Positions 1 through 9,859 of a DNA stretch of 64,000 nt are shown here, one piece after another. Origin of the DNA: Vibrio spartinae (GTDB taxonomy: Bacteria > Pseudomonadota > Gammaproteobacteria > Enterobacterales > Vibrionaceae); contig NZ_AP024907.1 of the NCBI RefSeq assembly GCF_024347135.1, forward strand, positions 2,471,001 through 2,535,000, given 5' to 3'. The position numbers and the translations under genes are program-made. The notes under the pieces are model-generated. The model did not search any database and was not told the origin of the DNA. It was given only the letters and a program-made list of their open reading frames with translations. Positions within the stretch are counted from its first letter, which is position 1. Every line of letters begins with the position of its first letter.

Positions 1-589
1 TAATCGGCTGATTTTCGCCCAGATCCTGATACACATCCCAGTTTGGAGATTGAATTTGTTCGAGCACATCGGTTGTCGCATTAACCGAAAGAGTGTCAGG
101 AGAAGAAATGATATACCCCGACGGATCGACATAATGAACGCCGACCAGATAATCATCCAAATCATGAAGCAATGAAATCACGGGAGCCAGTGCAATTCTG
201 AATCCCACTTCGTGATGGAGTTTGCTATTTTTGTCACACAGTGATTTATCGCCAACAATAATGTATTCAAGTGCCTGTATATGAGCATTGGAGCGCTCCT
301 CTGCATCTGTTGCCACAAACTTCGGCCGCATCTGGCATACACCGTTCACAATCTTTGTCGTATGCGTCAGTATCAGAGACTGACGGACTTTGATGTAGTT
401 ATTCAAGCTATAATCCAAAATGGTCAACATCTTGGATGCGCGAAAGAATTCCCGTTCAATTCTTTCGTACTCTTCACCCAGTTCTCTCTCCAATTGTCTG
501 ATATGCCCTTCAAACAGCATTCCTACGAGTGCCAAAGCAAAAACAAGCGGGGTCAGTAATCGCCCTTTGATAGAAAAACGTTTCTTCAT
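1..589 (-). CDS. Membrane-anchored sensor protein, N-terminal part only
   Basis: Partial gene: the start is inside the window and the C-terminal part lies beyond base 1. The 196 visible codons begin MKKRFSIKGR. A hydrophobic segment follows at about residues 10-25, and then a long hydrophilic region that should be periplasmic. This layout (short cytoplasmic lead, one membrane helix, extracytoplasmic sensing domain) is usual for diguanylate cyclases, phosphodiesterases or chemoreceptors, but no output domain is visible here. The start was chosen because the hydrophobic anchor follows it directly. The ligand and output are unknown; a GGDEF-type protein is a guess. Confidence 0.6.
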   Translation of the reverse strand, partial: MKKRFSIKGRLLTPLVFALALVGMLFEGHIRQLERELGEEYERIEREFFRASKMLTILDYSLNNYIKVRQSLILTHTTKIVNGVCQMRPKFVATDAEERSNAHIQALEYIIVGDKSLCDKNSKLHHEVGFRIALAPVISLLHDLDDYLVGVHYVDPSGYIISSPDTLSVNATTDVLEQIQSPNWDVYQDLGENQPI

Positions 590-750
590 TCACAGATATA
601 CACTAAGTAAGAGGTTGTTCTTTTAAGCGTAATACAAAGAAGAACAACAGGAATTAGAAATGCATCTTTTTATATCAAAATTTGATATAAAAAGATAATA
701 AGAATTGACTTTTGTTATATGCGATTGGTGGATATGCTCAGCAATCTGTA

Positions 751-780
751 TAAAAAGTGCGTTATCTCAACGCACTTCTC
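751..780 (-). terminator. Rho-independent terminator of the 171-aa lipoprotein gene
   Basis: Perfect 9-bp inverted repeat (AAGTGCGTT / AACGCACTT) with a 5-base loop at 755-777. On the minus strand it is followed by a T-rich stretch. It lies 16 bases past the stop codon of the lipoprotein gene. Confidence 0.75.
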
Positions 781-795
781 TCTAGAATTATCTCA

Positions 796-1311
796 TTACA
801 TTTCGGTCAGGGTCAGGACATCATCGATGTTGACATCCATACTTTCCGGATAAACGACATATACTTTCAATTGATAACGCCCAACCGCAGTGATATAACC
901 TTCCATGTTATAACCATTATTTTTAAACTGCTGAATATAATATTTATTCCCTGCATGATAGAAAGTTGATTTCTTATATTTGTCACCCATCAAATGGGAG
1001 CGAGGCGTCCAGTAAGAATTAACATCGACAGTCGTTTGATCAATAACACGTACTTCGATGTTATCGTTATCAAACACCATGGTTTTCGTGATGATATTTC
1101 CCTGATCAACTGTCGAATTGCTAAATTTTTTAAACTCACTATTATCTTCCTGATGAGTTAATACAAAGCCATCACTGAGTACAATGCGAGTATTGTAGGA
1201 TGCGGCAGAAACGACATTATCCTGAACCGTAATATAGCGGTTTTGTGAAGACGTCGCAGCACAACCTGTCAGGACAAAAGTAACCAGTATTAGAGACAAA
1301 AAATTTTTCAT
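796..1311 (-). CDS. Small lipoprotein of unknown function
   Basis: 171-residue protein with a lipoprotein signal peptide. The lipobox is LTGC with the lipidated Cys at residue 17, followed by Ala-Ala, which favours outer-membrane sorting. The mature part is rich in beta-prone and polar residues, and no known domain was recognised. It is a single-gene unit: a perfect hairpin terminator lies just downstream and the neighbouring genes are separated by AT-rich spacers. The function cannot be told from sequence. Confidence 0.75.
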   Translation of the reverse strand: MKNFLSLILVTFVLTGCAATSSQNRYITVQDNVVSAASYNTRIVLSDGFVLTHQEDNSEFKKFSNSTVDQGNIITKTMVFDNDNIEVRVIDQTTVDVNSYWTPRSHLMGDKYKKSTFYHAGNKYYIQQFKNNGYNMEGYITAVGRYQLKVYVVYPESMDVNIDDVLTLTEM

Positions 1312-1482
1312 ATTAATCGATATTCCCCATGATAAGTCGAAGCATCATACATGAAATAAATCAATAGATTCAATAAAGTATGATAATGCTCCCATTAAAA
1401 ACCAAGAATAATGTGAAAGAGATCAACATTATAAATCATGAGGATACTCATTCATTGTTGTCTCATTTGATTTCTGACAACG

Positions 1483-1514
1483 AAAAAAGACACGCAATAT
1501 TGCGTGTCTTTCTG
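1483..1514 (-). terminator. Terminator of the ABC importer operon
   Basis: Perfect 13-bp inverted repeat at 1486-1511 (AAAGACACGCAAT and its complement), flanked by A and T runs. It sits about 40 bases past the stop of the ATPase gene. A small open frame running across it on the plus strand is not believed. Confidence 0.8.
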
Positions 1515-1553
1515 GTTTGGACTTTCAATTGTAAGGGAAAAGCAAAAACACAC

Positions 1554-2348
1554 TTAACTCAAGAGTAAACTATCATCAGCCAATGTCTCACCTCTGACTT
1601 TAGAAAACATGTCCAGTAAGTCCGGCACATCCATATGTTGGCGTTGCTCTCCCGCAACATCGAGTACAATCTCACCTTGATGGAGCATGACCGTCCGGTC
1701 ACCACAAGCCAGCGCATCTTTCATCGAATGTGTTACCATCATCACCGTCAGATTAAACTCTGTCACAATTTTATTCGTCAGATCGAGAATGAATGCAGCC
1801 ATCCGGGGATCCAGTGCTGCTGTGTGTTCATCCAATAGTAGTAACTTACTCTCTGCAAGCGTTGCCATGACCAGACTCACGGCCTGCCGCTGTCCTCCGG
1901 ATAGCAGACCGATACTGTCACCAAGCCGATCTTCCAGACCCAGCCCCAAAATACTTATACGCTCCTGAAACAACCGACGCCGTTTGGCAGAAAGTGCATA
2001 TTTCCAACTACGACGGCTCCCCCGTTTGTAAGCCAGTGCCATATTCTCTTCAATGGTCAACGAGCCACAGGTTCCTGCAAGTGGATCCTGAAACACACGT
2101 GCACAAAAATTAGCACGCTGATCAACACTTCGCCGCGTCACATCGATATCATCAATTAACACCTTGCCGCCAACCATGGGCGTTTCGCCAGTCACCGCGC
2201 CCAGTAGTGTTGATTTCCCGGCACCATTTGAACCAATAACCGTCAGAAACTGATGTTCAGGCACTGTCAAAGACACCTCTTTCAAAGCGCGGTTTTCCAG
2301 AATTGTTCCCGGATTAAAAGTCACTTGTATATTTTCCAGCCGAATCAT
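1554..2348 (-). CDS. ABC importer ATP-binding protein
   Basis: 264-residue cytoplasmic ATPase that energises uptake through the permease encoded upstream. It has a Walker A motif GSNGAGKST at residues 39-47, an LSGGQ signature at 149-153, and a Walker B ending LLLLDEHTAALD at about 169-180. The start ATG overlaps the permease stop by four bases, so the two are translationally coupled. Order in the operon is binding protein, permease, ATPase. The family pairs with PF04392-type binding proteins of uncertain substrate; tryptophan or other amino-acid-like ligands have been linked to relatives, but the ligand here is not known. Confidence 0.9.
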   Translation of the reverse strand: MIRLENIQVTFNPGTILENRALKEVSLTVPEHQFLTVIGSNGAGKSTLLGAVTGETPMVGGKVLIDDIDVTRRSVDQRANFCARVFQDPLAGTCGSLTIEENMALAYKRGSRRSWKYALSAKRRRLFQERISILGLGLEDRLGDSIGLLSGGQRQAVSLVMATLAESKLLLLDEHTAALDPRMAAFILDLTNKIVTEFNLTVMMVTHSMKDALACGDRTVMLHQGEIVLDVAGEQRQHMDVPDLLDMFSKVRGETLADDSLLLS

Positions 2349-3241
2349 GCAGCACCTCCGGCCCGTTTCGATTTCATTTTCTTCTTCATCCGCGGCATGA
2401 TCAGTGCAATCGCAACCAACACAGCCGTCACAAGGTTCAGATCGGAAGCCTGCAAACCAAACATGCCGGAACTCAGCGCAAATGCGACAGCGAGACGATA
2501 AAGCACTGAGCCAAGAATCACCGCGATCACGGCGACCCAGATGCGTCTTCCGGGAATGAGCGTTTGTCCCAGAATCACCGCAGCCAGCCCGACAACAATG
2601 GTTCCGACACCGGAGGTTACATCAGCAAAACTGTTGGTCTGCGCGAACAATGCACCGGCAAAGCCGACAAAACCATTCGACAGCGCCAAGCCAAAATAAG
2701 TATAAAACGCGGTGCTGCCCCCCTGGGCGGCAACCATACGCGCATTCACACCCGTGGCTCGCAGACCTAAACCAAAATCACTGTTCAGCAGGCGGACAAT
2801 AAATAAAGCGGAGAGTAATACCAGCACACCAACGACCAATGGACGGATATACATCGGATCCCCCATCGCTTCAAATGGCGTCAAAATCGTATCTTCACCA
2901 ATTAATGCCAGATTCGGACGTCCCATAATCCGAATATTGATTGAAAATGCGGCAATCATGGTGAGGATCGAGGCCAGTAAGTTTAAGATACCGAATCGAA
3001 CCGTTAGAAAAGCGGTTACCCAGCCAGTCATCGCACCGGCAATCATGGCTAATCCGGTTGCCACCCATGGATTAATCCCCGCGACAATCGCTGTTGCAGC
3101 AACCGCCGCCCCCATTGGGAAACTGCCATCCACACTTAAATCAGGAAAATCAAGCACTCGAAACGTCAAATAAACGCCAAGTGCAACTAATCCATAAATC
3201 AGCCCTATCTCCAGAGCTCCAAAAAAGGCAAAAGCAGACAT
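2345..3241 (-). CDS. ABC importer permease, branched-chain amino-acid type
   Basis: 298-residue inner-membrane protein, almost entirely hydrophobic with about eight to nine predicted helices. It ends in a basic tail (RMKKKMKSKR). The sequence resembles the BPD_transp_2 (LivH/LivM-like) permease class, with Gly-rich helices and a conserved Asn-Gly segment near residue 190. It sits between the binding-protein and ATPase genes and overlaps the latter by four bases. It forms the membrane channel of the importer, probably as a homodimer because only one permease gene is present. Confidence 0.88.
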   Translation of the reverse strand: MSAFAFFGALEIGLIYGLVALGVYLTFRVLDFPDLSVDGSFPMGAAVAATAIVAGINPWVATGLAMIAGAMTGWVTAFLTVRFGILNLLASILTMIAAFSINIRIMGRPNLALIGEDTILTPFEAMGDPMYIRPLVVGVLVLLSALFIVRLLNSDFGLGLRATGVNARMVAAQGGSTAFYTYFGLALSNGFVGFAGALFAQTNSFADVTSGVGTIVVGLAAVILGQTLIPGRRIWVAVIAVILGSVLYRLAVAFALSSGMFGLQASDLNLVTAVLVAIALIMPRMKKKMKSKRAGGAA

Positions 3242-3267
3242 TCCATACTCCCTTTCTGCTTATTGAA

Positions 3268-3291
3268 TGCGGGCTGGTGAACCAGCCCGTT
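3268..3291 (-). repeat. Intercistronic hairpin between binding-protein and permease genes
   Basis: 9-bp perfect stem (CGGGCTGGT / ACCAGCCCG) with a 2-base loop at 3270-3289, in the 61-base gap between the two genes. On the coding strand no T run follows. It is therefore more likely an mRNA-stabilising or attenuating hairpin that keeps binding protein in excess than a full terminator. Confidence 0.5.
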
Positions 3292-3302
3292 TATTGTTGT
3301 GA

Positions 3303-4268
3303 TCATTTGATACTGGTTGCACGATCCAGAACGGATTGAGGAATCTTGAAGCCCAGCTTATCCGCAACCGTTTTATTCACAACCAAGTCAGAGCCTTTTG
3401 CGACAGTGACATCAATCGAGCCCGGATCTTTGCCGTTCAGAATCTCGGCGACATAATTAGCGGTCTGCATACCAATCTGATAGTAATCAAAACCAAGACT
3501 CGCAATTGCCCCGCGAGCAACATAGGAAGTTGCCGCCCCAAAAACGGGCGTTTTCGCCTGATTGGTCGTCACGATCATCCCTTCGATGGCACTGGCAACC
3601 GTATTATCGATTAAGGCATAAATGATGTCAGACTTCTCAACTATACTTTGTGTCGCAGACTGTACATCGGCACTTTTCAAGGCGGTTGCTTCGACGAGTT
3701 TCAAGCCATTTTCTTTGACACTCTGTTTGAGCAGCGCAATCAAACTGACAGCGTTCGCTTCCCCGGGATTGTAAACAACACCGATAGTTTTTACGTTCGG
3801 CATCAATTCTTTAATCAGCGCGACATGTTGTTTGACCGGAGAGAGATCGGATAGACCGGTCACATTTTTCCCCGGATGCTGCATGGTTTTAACCAGCTTC
3901 GCACCAATAGGATCAGTCACCGCAGTAAAAACGATTGGAATAGAACGGGTTGCGGAAACTAAAGCTTGAGCGGTTGGCGTTGCGATACCGACCAGAACAT
4001 CCGGACGTTCTCCGACGAACTGTCTGGCGATCTGCACGGCTATCGCTGGGTTACCTTGTGCAGTCTTATATTCAAAATCCAGATTTTTTCCTTCAATGTA
4101 CCCTTTCGCTTTTAATCCATCCAGAAGCCCCTGACGGGTCGCATCCAAAGCTGGGTGTTCAACGATCTGTGACACGGCGACTTTTGCCGTTTTCGCCATA
4201 ATATGGGTTGAGGAAATGAGCGCTGCTCCGGCCAGAACAGCGGTTGCTGCAAGTTTTCCTGCTTTCAT
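3303..4268 (-). CDS. ABC importer substrate-binding protein
   Basis: 321-residue periplasmic protein that captures the ligand for the permease and ATPase encoded downstream. The signal peptide is residues 1-25 (cleavage after MA in HIMA-K). The mature part has two Rossmann-like lobes typical of the ABC_sub_bind family (PF04392), with the characteristic QIVEHPALD start and an internal VFTAVTDPIGA segment. The start is supported by an AAGGAG ribosome-binding site seven bases ahead of the ATG. First gene of the operon; the ligand is unknown. Confidence 0.88.
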   Translation of the reverse strand: MKAGKLAATAVLAGAALISSTHIMAKTAKVAVSQIVEHPALDATRQGLLDGLKAKGYIEGKNLDFEYKTAQGNPAIAVQIARQFVGERPDVLVGIATPTAQALVSATRSIPIVFTAVTDPIGAKLVKTMQHPGKNVTGLSDLSPVKQHVALIKELMPNVKTIGVVYNPGEANAVSLIALLKQSVKENGLKLVEATALKSADVQSATQSIVEKSDIIYALIDNTVASAIEGMIVTTNQAKTPVFGAATSYVARGAIASLGFDYYQIGMQTANYVAEILNGKDPGSIDVTVAKGSDLVVNKTVADKLGFKIPQSVLDRATSIK

Positions 4269-4469
4269 CGTGACTCCTTAAATTTAAGGCATTAGTTTTA
4301 ATGTTGTGTTTAATGTATTTGACTTGTTATTACTGCGTTACAAACTGCAATGAACAACATTATTACCAGTAAGTTACAGTAAAGGGAAGCGTGATTTATA
4401 CCTTCGTTCACTCAGAAGAATAATCTAGTGATAGATATATACATAAATCACAATCAGGCAGGGTGCAAA

Positions 4470-4515
4470 TATAAAATAGAATTCATAGCCTTTTATTACG
4501 AAAGACTATGAAATA
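4470..4515 (-). terminator. Probable terminator of yfbV
   Basis: Imperfect 12-bp stem (TTCATAGTCTTT paired with AAAAGGCTATGAA) at about 4482-4512. On the minus strand a T/A-rich tract follows. It lies just past the yfbV stop codon. Confidence 0.5.
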
Positions 4516-4538
4516 GAAGAAATGTCGATGAGCAGAAA

Positions 4539-4991
4539 TTAAAACCAGCGGTCGAGAGCTGATTTATCTAACTGGCGAAAAGCCTTATTTAATATCTGAG
4601 CCAACTCTTTGTATCTGGGTTTTGCCTTCACCGGTTCTAATGCAAAGCCAGTCTCGACAATCTTTTGATGTAGCTCGCGATACCATTCTGCCAGAGAAGG
4701 TGGCAATCGTGTGTTAGCCCGGTTGCCTAACCACCATATCCCTTGCAAGGGAAGGCTGATCGCAAACAAAGCAATGACAATCGCTTGCGGCACGGCTCCG
4801 ACATTATGAAAAACCATTTGGGTCAGTACACTAATCGCTGCCACTGCTGGCATGACCTTCACCGCAAAACGAGTCGCTTTAATGATCCGTTGCTCAGGGA
4901 ATATCGGGGCTAACTCTTTACGCATTGGCCAGATATCCATGTACTTTTGCCCATCTCTCAGATTATGGATCAATCCTGCATTATGGCTCAT
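4539..4991 (-). CDS. yfbV: YfbV (UPF0208) inner-membrane protein
   Basis: 150-residue protein with two hydrophobic helices at about residues 45-65 and 70-90, and a hydrophilic C-terminus ending DKSALDRWF. The N-terminal [21 protein letters not shown] block is typical of the YfbV family, as is its place divergent from ackA-pta in gamma-proteobacteria. Family members have been linked to Ter macrodomain insulation in E. coli, but the molecular role is not settled. The length matches the family. Confidence 0.9.
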   Translation of the reverse strand: MSHNAGLIHNLRDGQKYMDIWPMRKELAPIFPEQRIIKATRFAVKVMPAVAAISVLTQMVFHNVGAVPQAIVIALFAISLPLQGIWWLGNRANTRLPPSLAEWYRELHQKIVETGFALEPVKAKPRYKELAQILNKAFRQLDKSALDRWF

Positions 4992-5329
4992 TGGCTTTTC
5001 TCACTCACTGGCAGACAAATTATAAGAATAATTGAAATCTTCAACTAATCCCGTAAAATCTTGTCCAAAATTAATATTTGTTCAATTTTTTTTGTTATAA
5101 TGATCGAACATCGCTATCCTTTGCGCGCCTTACTCTCATTGTTGCCTTGATTTGTGATTTAAGCAACTTTGAAACTTATTTAGGCGATAATAAAACGTGT
5201 AACCTTTAAGTCAATCACGATAGGTAGACGTAAGTTGATGTTTGTTTGACCAAGATTAGTTTATGACCCACTTTGTCGTATTATTCTTGGAGCCGATTTT
5301 ATCTAAACCGATTATACAGGTAGTTATTC
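4992..5329. promoter_or_regulatory. Divergent promoter region of yfbV and ackA
   Basis: 338 bases of AT-rich DNA without a gene. A perfect TATAAT -10 hexamer for the ackA direction lies at 5096-5101, but no good -35 is found at standard spacing. Nothing else was recognised; the leader to ackA is long (over 220 bases). Confidence 0.45.
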
Positions 5330-6526
5330 ATGTCAAAGCTAGTTTTAGTTTTAAACTGCGGTAGTTCTTCTCTTAAGTTCGCGATCGTTGATGCCGAAAA
5401 TGGCAATGAGCATCTCACCGGTCTTGCTGAATGTCTCCACCTTCCAGAAGCTCGAATCAAATGGAAATTGGATGGCAAGCATGAAGCACAACTAGGAAAT
5501 GGCGCTGCCCATGAAGAAGCTTTAGCTTTTATCGTTGAAACCATTCTCGCGTCTAAACCAGAACTGGCAGACAATCTGGCAGCCGTCGGTCACCGAATTG
5601 TCCATGGCGGAGAACATTTCACTCAATCTGTTTTGGTTGATGATTCCGTCCTGACAGGTATCGAAGAAGCCGCCGCCTTTGCACCACTGCATAACCATGC
5701 TCATGTTATCGGTATTAAAGCAGCACAGAGATCATTTCCAAGTCTGAAGAATGTTGTCGTGTTTGATACCGCGTTCCATCAGACCATGCCGGAAGAATCA
5801 TTTTTATATGCATTGCCATATAAGCTCTACAAAGAACACGGTATTCGCCGCTATGGGATGCACGGTACATCTCACCTGTTTATTACGCGTGAAGTTGCGA
5901 AGCTTCTGGGTAAACCAAGCGACCAACTGAACATCATCAACTGCCACTTAGGCAATGGTGCTTCAGTGTGTGCGATCAAAAACGGTCAATCTGTCGATAC
6001 ATCGATGGGACTTACGCCGCTGGAAGGTCTTGTGATGGGGACTCGTTGTGGTGATATCGATCCAGCCATTGTTTTCTACTTGCATGATGCGCTCGGCTAT
6101 TCCGTTCAAGAAATCAACACCATGCTGACGAGAGAATCCGGATTGCTAGGTCTGACTGAAGTCACTTCTGACTGTCGTTACGTTGAAGAAAACTACGGTA
6201 CAAAAGAAGATGCAACCCGCGCAATGGATGTATTCTGTCATCGTCTGGCAAAATATGTTGCAGGTTTCACTGCAAGTATGGATGGTCGTCTGGATGCTAT
6301 CGTATTTACCGGCGGTATTGGTGAAAACTCAGCACCGATTCGTGAAATGGTGTTAAATCGTTTAAGCATTTTTGGTATTCAGTTGAACCAAGAAGCGAAC
6401 CTGAAAGCCCGCTTCGGTGGTGAAGGTACAATCACCACCGAAGAGAGTCGAATTCCAGCAATGGTCATCTCTACCAATGAAGAGTTGGTCATCGCTGAAG
6501 ACACTGCAAAACTCGCAGGTCTGTAA
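5330..6526 (+). CDS. ackA: Acetate kinase
   Basis: 398-residue cytoplasmic enzyme that interconverts acetate + ATP and acetyl phosphate + ADP. It has the family signature [12 protein letters not shown] at residues 4-15, the GHRIVHGGE substrate loop near residue 90, the DTAFHQTMP segment near 150, and the adenosine motif FTGGIGENS near 325. The length is normal for AckA. It lies just upstream of pta, with which it forms the overflow acetate (AckA-Pta) pathway. A strong double terminator between the two genes suggests pta also has its own promoter or depends on read-through. Confidence 0.98.
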   Translation: MSKLVLVLNCGSSSLKFAIVDAENGNEHLTGLAECLHLPEARIKWKLDGKHEAQLGNGAAHEEALAFIVETILASKPELADNLAAVGHRIVHGGEHFTQSVLVDDSVLTGIEEAAAFAPLHNHAHVIGIKAAQRSFPSLKNVVVFDTAFHQTMPEESFLYALPYKLYKEHGIRRYGMHGTSHLFITREVAKLLGKPSDQLNIINCHLGNGASVCAIKNGQSVDTSMGLTPLEGLVMGTRCGDIDPAIVFYLHDALGYSVQEINTMLTRESGLLGLTEVTSDCRYVEENYGTKEDATRAMDVFCHRLAKYVAGFTASMDGRLDAIVFTGGIGENSAPIREMVLNRLSIFGIQLNQEANLKARFGGEGTITTEESRIPAMVISTNEELVIAEDTAKLAGL

Positions 6527-6531
6527 TGTCA

Positions 6532-6564
6532 CACTGGCTAACTCGATGAGTTAGCCAGTTTTGT
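6532..6564 (+). terminator. Terminator after ackA
   Basis: Perfect 12-bp stem ACTGGCTAACTC / GAGTTAGCCAGT with a 3-base loop, followed by TTTTG. It begins six bases after the ackA stop codon. Confidence 0.85.
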
Positions 6565-6570
6565 TCTGGG

Positions 6571-6602
6571 GCTTAACAACGTCTATACGTTAAGCTTTTT
6601 TC
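6571..6602 (+). terminator. Second terminator between ackA and pta
   Basis: 7-bp stem GCTTAAC / GTTAAGC with an 11-base loop at 6571-6595, followed by a run of six T. It stands in tandem with the ackA terminator, so read-through into pta should be limited. Confidence 0.65.
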
Positions 6603-6663
6603 CTTTCTGCAATCAAGTTTTCATTTGTATTGCAATCAATCAATAGCTAAAGGTACTCTACTC

Positions 6664-8808
6664 ATGTCTCGTACTATTATGCTGATCCCTATCAGTGCCG
6701 GTGTTGGTTTAACCAGTGTCAGTCTCGGGGTAATCCGCGCGATGGAGCGCAAAGGTGTTAAGGTCTCTTTTTTCAAGCCAATTGCCCAGCCTCGTCACGG
6801 CGGAGACCAGCCGGATCTGACTTCAGCCATTTTAAGTTCAAGCAGCGATATAAAAATTGCTGATCCCATGCAGATGTCAAAGGTTGAGACACTCATTGGT
6901 AGTGAACAGATGGATGTTCTCCTTGAGACCATCGTGGAAAGATATAATCAAGTGAACAAAGATTCCGAAGTCACGCTGATTGAAGGTCTTGTCCCAACGC
7001 GGAAACATCCGTTCGCCAATCAAGTCAACGCTGAAGTTGCCAAAACCCTCGGTGCTGAAATTGTCTTTGTCGCTACACCCGGAACAAACAATCCCACACA
7101 ATTGAAAGAACGGATTGAAGTTGCTTGTTCAAACTTTGGTGGCACGAAGAATAACAATATTTCTGGTGTTATCATCAACAAACTCAATGCGCCCGTTGAT
7201 GAAGACGGCCGTACCCGACCAGATTTGTCAGAAATTTTTGACGATAGTGATCAAGCCAAACAGACCAACCTTGAAGTCATGCAAATCTTCAATTCCAGTC
7301 CGATTCGAGTGCTGGGTTGTGTGCCATGGCGTATTGATCTGATTGCAACGCGTGCGATTGATATGGCGAAGCACCTGAATGCAGAAATCATCAACAAAGG
7401 TGAAATCAACACGCGCCGGATCAAAAGTATTACCTTCTGTGCCCGCTCACTACCAAACATGATTGAGCATTTCAAACCGGGTTCACTATTGGTAACTTCA
7501 GCGGATCGCCCCGACGTCATGGTTGCAGCAGCACTGGCAGCAATGAATGGGGTTGATATCGGTGCGGTTCTCCTGACCGGTGGTTATGATATGCCAGAGA
7601 CGATCATGAATCTGTGTCGCCCGGCATTTGAATCGGGTCTACCGATCTTTAAAGCACAGGGTAACACCTGGCAAACATCACTGAACTTACAGAGTTTCAG
7701 CCTCGAAGTGCCGGCAGATGATAAAGAACGGATCGAATTCGTCAATGAGCATGTGGCCAGTCATATCGACGGGCCGTGGATCGACTCCCTGACTGAAGGT
7801 ACACAAGGTGTTCGTCGCCTCAGTCCACCGGCTTTCCGCTACCAGCTCACTGAATTTGCACGCCGTGCGAACAAACGGATTGTTTTACCTGAAGGTGATG
7901 AACCTCGTACCGTTAAAGCGGCATCGATTTGTGCTGAGCGCGGCATTGCAGAATGTGTTCTGTTGGGTAATCCAGAAGAGATCAAACGCATCGCCATCCA
8001 ACAAGGTGTTGACTTGGGTACTGGTATCACCATCATCAACCCAAGTGATGCGCGTGAAGAGTATGTCGAACGTTTGGTTGAACTGCGTAAAAACAAAGGT
8101 ATGACCGAAGTTGTCGCCAGAGAACAGTTAAAAGATACGGTTGTTCTGGGAACGATGATGCTGGAAAAAGGTGAAGTTGACGGCTTGGTTTCCGGTGCTG
8201 TGCATACAACGGCAAATACAATTCGCCCACCGTTACAGCTGATTAAGACCGCACCGAATGCTTCGCTCGTGTCTTCAATCTTCTTCATGTTGCTTCCGGA
8301 TCAGGTTCTGGTTTATGGAGACTGCGCCATCAACCCGGATCCAAATTCAGAACAACTGGCTGAAATAGCAATTCAATCTGCTGATTCTGCGATTGCGTTT
8401 GGTATTGAACCACGTGTTGCAATGATTTCTTACTCGACAGGAACTTCTGGTCAGGGTGCGGATGTTGATAAAGTTCGTGAAGCAACACGCATCGCACAAG
8501 AAAAACGTCCTGATTTAATCATTGATGGTCCGCTTCAATACGATGCCGCAATCATGGAAAACGTTGCCGCGTCGAAAGCACCAGACTCCCCGGTTGCAGG
8601 TAAAGCGACGGTATTTGTCTTCCCTGATCTGAATACAGGGAATACAACCTACAAAGCGGTACAGCGCTCTGCTGATTTGGTCTCTATCGGTCCAATGCTG
8701 CAAGGCATGCGTAAACCTGTTAACGATCTGTCTCGTGGTGCTTTGGTAGACGATATTGTCTATACCATCGCTCTGACAGCGATTCAGGCGAGCCAAGAAC
8801 AGCAATAA
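6664..8808 (+). CDS. pta: Phosphate acetyltransferase
   Basis: 714-residue enzyme, the same length as the E. coli long-form Pta. It interconverts acetyl-CoA and acetyl phosphate and works with AckA in acetate overflow and uptake. The N-terminal P-loop-like region begins [23 protein letters not shown]-type regulatory domain is in the middle. The catalytic phosphotransacetylase domain fills the last 330 residues, starting at [15 protein letters not shown]. An in-frame ATG lies 13 codons upstream, but the chosen start has an AAAGG ribosome-binding site and matches the family N-terminus. Confidence 0.97.
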   Translation: MSRTIMLIPISAGVGLTSVSLGVIRAMERKGVKVSFFKPIAQPRHGGDQPDLTSAILSSSSDIKIADPMQMSKVETLIGSEQMDVLLETIVERYNQVNKDSEVTLIEGLVPTRKHPFANQVNAEVAKTLGAEIVFVATPGTNNPTQLKERIEVACSNFGGTKNNNISGVIINKLNAPVDEDGRTRPDLSEIFDDSDQAKQTNLEVMQIFNSSPIRVLGCVPWRIDLIATRAIDMAKHLNAEIINKGEINTRRIKSITFCARSLPNMIEHFKPGSLLVTSADRPDVMVAAALAAMNGVDIGAVLLTGGYDMPETIMNLCRPAFESGLPIFKAQGNTWQTSLNLQSFSLEVPADDKERIEFVNEHVASHIDGPWIDSLTEGTQGVRRLSPPAFRYQLTEFARRANKRIVLPEGDEPRTVKAASICAERGIAECVLLGNPEEIKRIAIQQGVDLGTGITIINPSDAREEYVERLVELRKNKGMTEVVAREQLKDTVVLGTMMLEKGEVDGLVSGAVHTTANTIRPPLQLIKTAPNASLVSSIFFMLLPDQVLVYGDCAINPDPNSEQLAEIAIQSADSAIAFGIEPRVAMISYSTGTSGQGADVDKVREATRIAQEKRPDLIIDGPLQYDAAIMENVAASKAPDSPVAGKATVFVFPDLNTGNTTYKAVQRSADLVSIGPMLQGMRKPVNDLSRGALVDDIVYTIALTAIQASQEQQ

Positions 8809-8823
8809 TGTCTGGTTCGTAAA

Positions 8824-8864
8824 AAAAGCCCTCACTTCAAGTTTTGAAGCGAGGGCTTTTTTAT
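8824..8864 (+). terminator. Terminator after pta
   Basis: AAAAGCCCTC-type long stem pairing with GAGGGCTTTT around a GTTTT loop, with extra pairing CTTCAA/TTGAAG, followed by a T run. It is A-rich on the other side, so it could also serve yqjG on the minus strand. Confidence 0.88.
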
Positions 8865-8911
8865 ATTGTCATCCAGAATCAGCATAGGTTAGCGCTGATA
8901 TCTGCTTACCA

Positions 8912-9859
8912 TCAAGTGAGATGTGCTCTGCCATGCGGAGACAGTAAATCCAACTCAGGGCCAGCGGGAACCACCTGTGTCGGATTAATCCCTGTATGAC
9001 TAAAGTAATAATGCCGCTTAATATGATAAAAATCTGTCGTATCTTGAATCCCCGGAATTTGATACAGCTCTCTCAGATACCCGGATAAATGCTGGTAATC
9101 GGCAATACGCTGTTTATTACATTTGAAATGTCCGACATAGACTGCATCGAAACGAATCAATGTCGTAAATAATCGCCAATCCGCTTCAGTCAACTGTTGA
9201 CCAACCAGATAGCGGCTACCGGCAAGGTGAGCATCGATCTTATCCAGTGCCTCAAATAACGATTCATACGCTTCTTCATAAGCATCCTGAGTGGTTGCAA
9301 ACCCACAGCGGTAGACACCATTATTCACATCCGGATAGATGCGGTCATTCCACTGATCAATCGCGGCTTGTAATGCTTTCGGATAAAAATCCAGCGAATT
9401 TCCGGTCAGGTGGTTAAACTCACTGTTAAACATCCGGATAATTTCAGACGACTCATTACTTACAATCGTATTAGTCTTTTTATCCCAAAGGACAGGAACG
9501 GTCACCCGACCGGTATAATCCGGTTTTGCCCGCGTATAGATCTGATGTAAGCGGGTATGACCGAAAAGCGGCTCAGGAATCCCGAATGTCCATCCTTCCG
9601 ACATCATATCCGGACAAACAATCGTGACATCAATATGGTCATTCAACGCTTTAAGCTGACGGAAAATCAGGGTGCGATGCGCCCACGGACAAGCAAGAGA
9701 GACATACAGGTGGTAACGTCCGGATTCTGGCTGAAACGGTGCATCAGGATCATGCCTGACCCAATGACGAAATCCTGCATCCTCACGAACAAAACGCCCT
9801 TGCTGGCTCTTGGTGTCGTACCAAACATCATGCCATGTACCTTCAATAAGCTTTCCCAT
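8912..9859 (-). CDS. yqjG: Glutathionyl-hydroquinone reductase (GST family)
   Basis: 315-residue cytoplasmic enzyme of the Xi-class glutathione transferases, which use glutathione to remove glutathionyl groups from hydroquinones. The catalytic Cys57 is in the family motif ACPWAHR. The N-terminal thioredoxin-like half and the helical C-terminal half have normal length (E. coli YqjG is 328). Typical motifs are VTVPVLWDKKTNTIVSNESS and the PDVNNGVYRCGFA segment. Single-gene unit facing pta, with a long AT-rich spacer upstream. Confidence 0.93.
   Translation of the reverse strand: MGKLIEGTWHDVWYDTKSQQGRFVREDAGFRHWVRHDPDAPFQPESGRYHLYVSLACPWAHRTLIFRQLKALNDHIDVTIVCPDMMSEGWTFGIPEPLFGHTRLHQIYTRAKPDYTGRVTVPVLWDKKTNTIVSNESSEIIRMFNSEFNHLTGNSLDFYPKALQAAIDQWNDRIYPDVNNGVYRCGFATTQDAYEEAYESLFEALDKIDAHLAGSRYLVGQQLTEADWRLFTTLIRFDAVYVGHFKCNKQRIADYQHLSGYLRELYQIPGIQDTTDFYHIKRHYYFSHTGINPTQVVPAGPELDLLSPHGRAHLT

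Noticed and set aside
1380..1568. 62-codon open frame on the plus strand
   Set aside because: It runs straight through a perfect terminator hairpin and overlaps the end of the ABC ATPase gene.
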